Below are positions 12,546 through 13,423 of a stretch of 13,423 nt of DNA, one piece after another (within the stretch, counting starts at the first letter, position 1; each line of letters opens with the position of its first letter). The notes below the pieces were generated by a model, which saw only the letters and a list, made by a program, of their open reading frames with translations, ran no database searches and was not told where the DNA came from. A program made the translations under genes and the position numbers. Where the stretch lies: contig CAMHGU010000036.1 of the NCBI GenBank assembly GCA_946184715.1, positions 1 to 13,423 of the forward strand, in the 5' to 3' direction. This stretch comes from an uncultured bacterium (GTDB taxonomy: Bacteria > Bacteroidota > Bacteroidia > Bacteroidales > Muribaculaceae).

Positions 12546-13423
12546 ATGGACAACCAACATCTGCCCCTCGGCTCCGCGCTTCAAGGCGGTAAATATATCA
12601 TCGACAGCGTAATAGGCGCCGGCGGCTTCGGTATCACCTACCTGGGCCGCCACGCCACGCTCGGCAAGCGGGTGTGTATCAAGGAGTTCTATATGAACGA
12701 CTACTGCGACCGCGATGTCACATTCTCAGTCACCTGCACCGCCTCGAGCCGCGACCTCGTCGATTCTTATCGCGCGAAATTCATCAAAGAGGCCCAGAAC
12801 CTCGCCGCCATCAACCACCCCAATATCGTGAGCGTCAGCGACGTGTTTGAGGAGAACCAGACCGTATATTACGTGATGGACTACATCGACGGCGGCTCCC
12901 TAAGCCAAGTGGTGAAGAATGGCGGGCCTATGGCAGAGGCCACTGCGCTCCACGTCATCAAGCAAGTGGCAAGCGCCCTCGATTATATGCACGAGAACCA
13001 GATGTGCCACTTCGACGTCAAGCCCGGCAACATCCTGCTCTCCACCTCGGGAAAGGCTGTCCTTATCGACTTCGGCATCGCCAAGCACTACGATGGCGGC
13101 GGCAACCAGACCTCGGCCACGCCCGTGGGCGTCAGCGCCGGCTATGCTCCTATCGAGCAGTACAATAGCGAGCTTAACCGCTTCTCGCCCGAGACCGACA
13201 TCTACTCGCTCGGCGCCACGCTTTTCTACCTCGTCACAGGCACCGTGCCGCCTGAAGCCGCTGCCGTAATCGAGAACGGGATCCCCGAGCTGCCTTACAA
13301 TATATCCTACAACACCAAGGCTGCCATCGCTGCTGCGATGAACCCCGTAAGGCGCAACCGCCCGCCGCGCATCGCCAATTTCATAGCCATTCTCGACGGC
13401 AATCAGCAACCTATCAGCCAGCC
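12546..13423 (+). CDS. Ser/Thr protein kinase, non-RD type (partial, runs off right edge)
   Basis: The open frame runs 292 codons from ATG 12546 to the window end without a stop. Kinase domain about 17-285: glycine loop G-A-G-G-F-G (24-29), ATP-binding Lys46 (V-C-I-K-E-F), catalytic H-F-D-V-K-P-G-N (155-162), D-F-G (175-177) and A-P-I-E (201-204) for A-P-E. Phe at the usual Arg of H-R-D makes it a non-RD kinase, so activation-loop phosphorylation is probably not its main switch. The K-E-F-Y-M-N-D-Y-C-D-R stretch is typical, from memory, of a Bacteroidales kinase family. It differs clearly from the first kinase and is not its duplicate. Whatever follows the kinase domain (linker, membrane segment, sensor) is outside the window. 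It begins 30 bases after the preceding gene and belongs to the same operon. Confidence 0.92.
   Translation, partial: MDNQHLPLGSALQGGKYIIDSVIGAGGFGITYLGRHATLGKRVCIKEFYMNDYCDRDVTFSVTCTASSRDLVDSYRAKFIKEAQNLAAINHPNIVSVSDVFEENQTVYYVMDYIDGGSLSQVVKNGGPMAEATALHVIKQVASALDYMHENQMCHFDVKPGNILLSTSGKAVLIDFGIAKHYDGGGNQTSATPVGVSAGYAPIEQYNSELNRFSPETDIYSLGATLFYLVTGTVPPEAAAVIENGIPELPYNISYNTKAAIAAAMNPVRRNRPPRIANFIAILDGNQQPISQ

Noticed and set aside
6169..13423. Type VI secretion or TerY-P tellurium-type locus
   Set aside because: Kinase, PP2C and FHA genes fit both, but no secretion component, vWA or Ter protein lies within the window. It stays open for the region to the right.
1..13423. tRNA, rRNA, insertion sequence or transposase
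   Set aside because: No clover-leaf, rRNA-like stretch, transposase motif or terminal repeats were seen on either strand.

Overview
The window looks like chromosome of a high-GC member of the Bacteroidota, order Bacteroidales; a Muribaculaceae-like gut bacterium is my best guess. The reasons are Bacteroidota-type -7 promoter elements (TAnnTTTG) ahead of the three transcription units, the absence of Shine-Dalgarno sequences before starts, and typical families: a BspA-like leucine-rich repeat protein, PdxB and NadB of Bacteroidales type, and a gut-Bacteroidales style Ser/Thr kinase. All convincing genes lie on the + strand. The species call is inference.

Region 1 (1-1650): two tandem genes for exported, paralogous proteins of unknown function. 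Each has a signal peptide, a short conserved T-L-x-D-L-K-K-Q motif, a low-complexity linker and a shared C-terminal domain. A 13-bp hairpin follows the second.

Region 2 (1740-5940): a compact three-gene operon. nadB (L-aspartate oxidase, NAD synthesis) and pdxB (4-phosphoerythronate dehydrogenase, vitamin B6 synthesis) flank a gene for an exported BspA-like leucine-rich repeat protein. Both junctions overlap by 1-4 bases. A G-quadruplex-type motif precedes the nadB promoter and palindromic sequence follows pdxB.

Region 3 (6031 to the right edge): a large, tightly packed phospho-threonine signalling operon, starting with a promoter and a structured leader of about 120 nt. In order it encodes: a two-FHA protein with one membrane segment and a trypsin/HtrA-type protease domain; a zinc-ribbon protein with Thr-Gln-Ile/Val repeats and an FHA domain; a PP2C phosphatase anchored by one membrane segment with a large outside region; a Ser/Thr kinase fused to an FHA domain and a C-terminal membrane hairpin; a stand-alone 88-residue FHA protein; a near-copy of it fused to the same kind of membrane hairpin; and a second, non-RD Ser/Thr kinase that runs off the window. 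It thus holds writer (two kinases), eraser (PP2C) and readers (six FHA domains in five proteins), plus a candidate substrate and a candidate output across the inner membrane (protease and PP2C outer region). The likely logic is that cytoplasmic Thr phosphorylation, read by FHA domains, is coupled to envelope events. The biological role is not shown by the sequence; the operon continues past the right edge, so the picture is incomplete.
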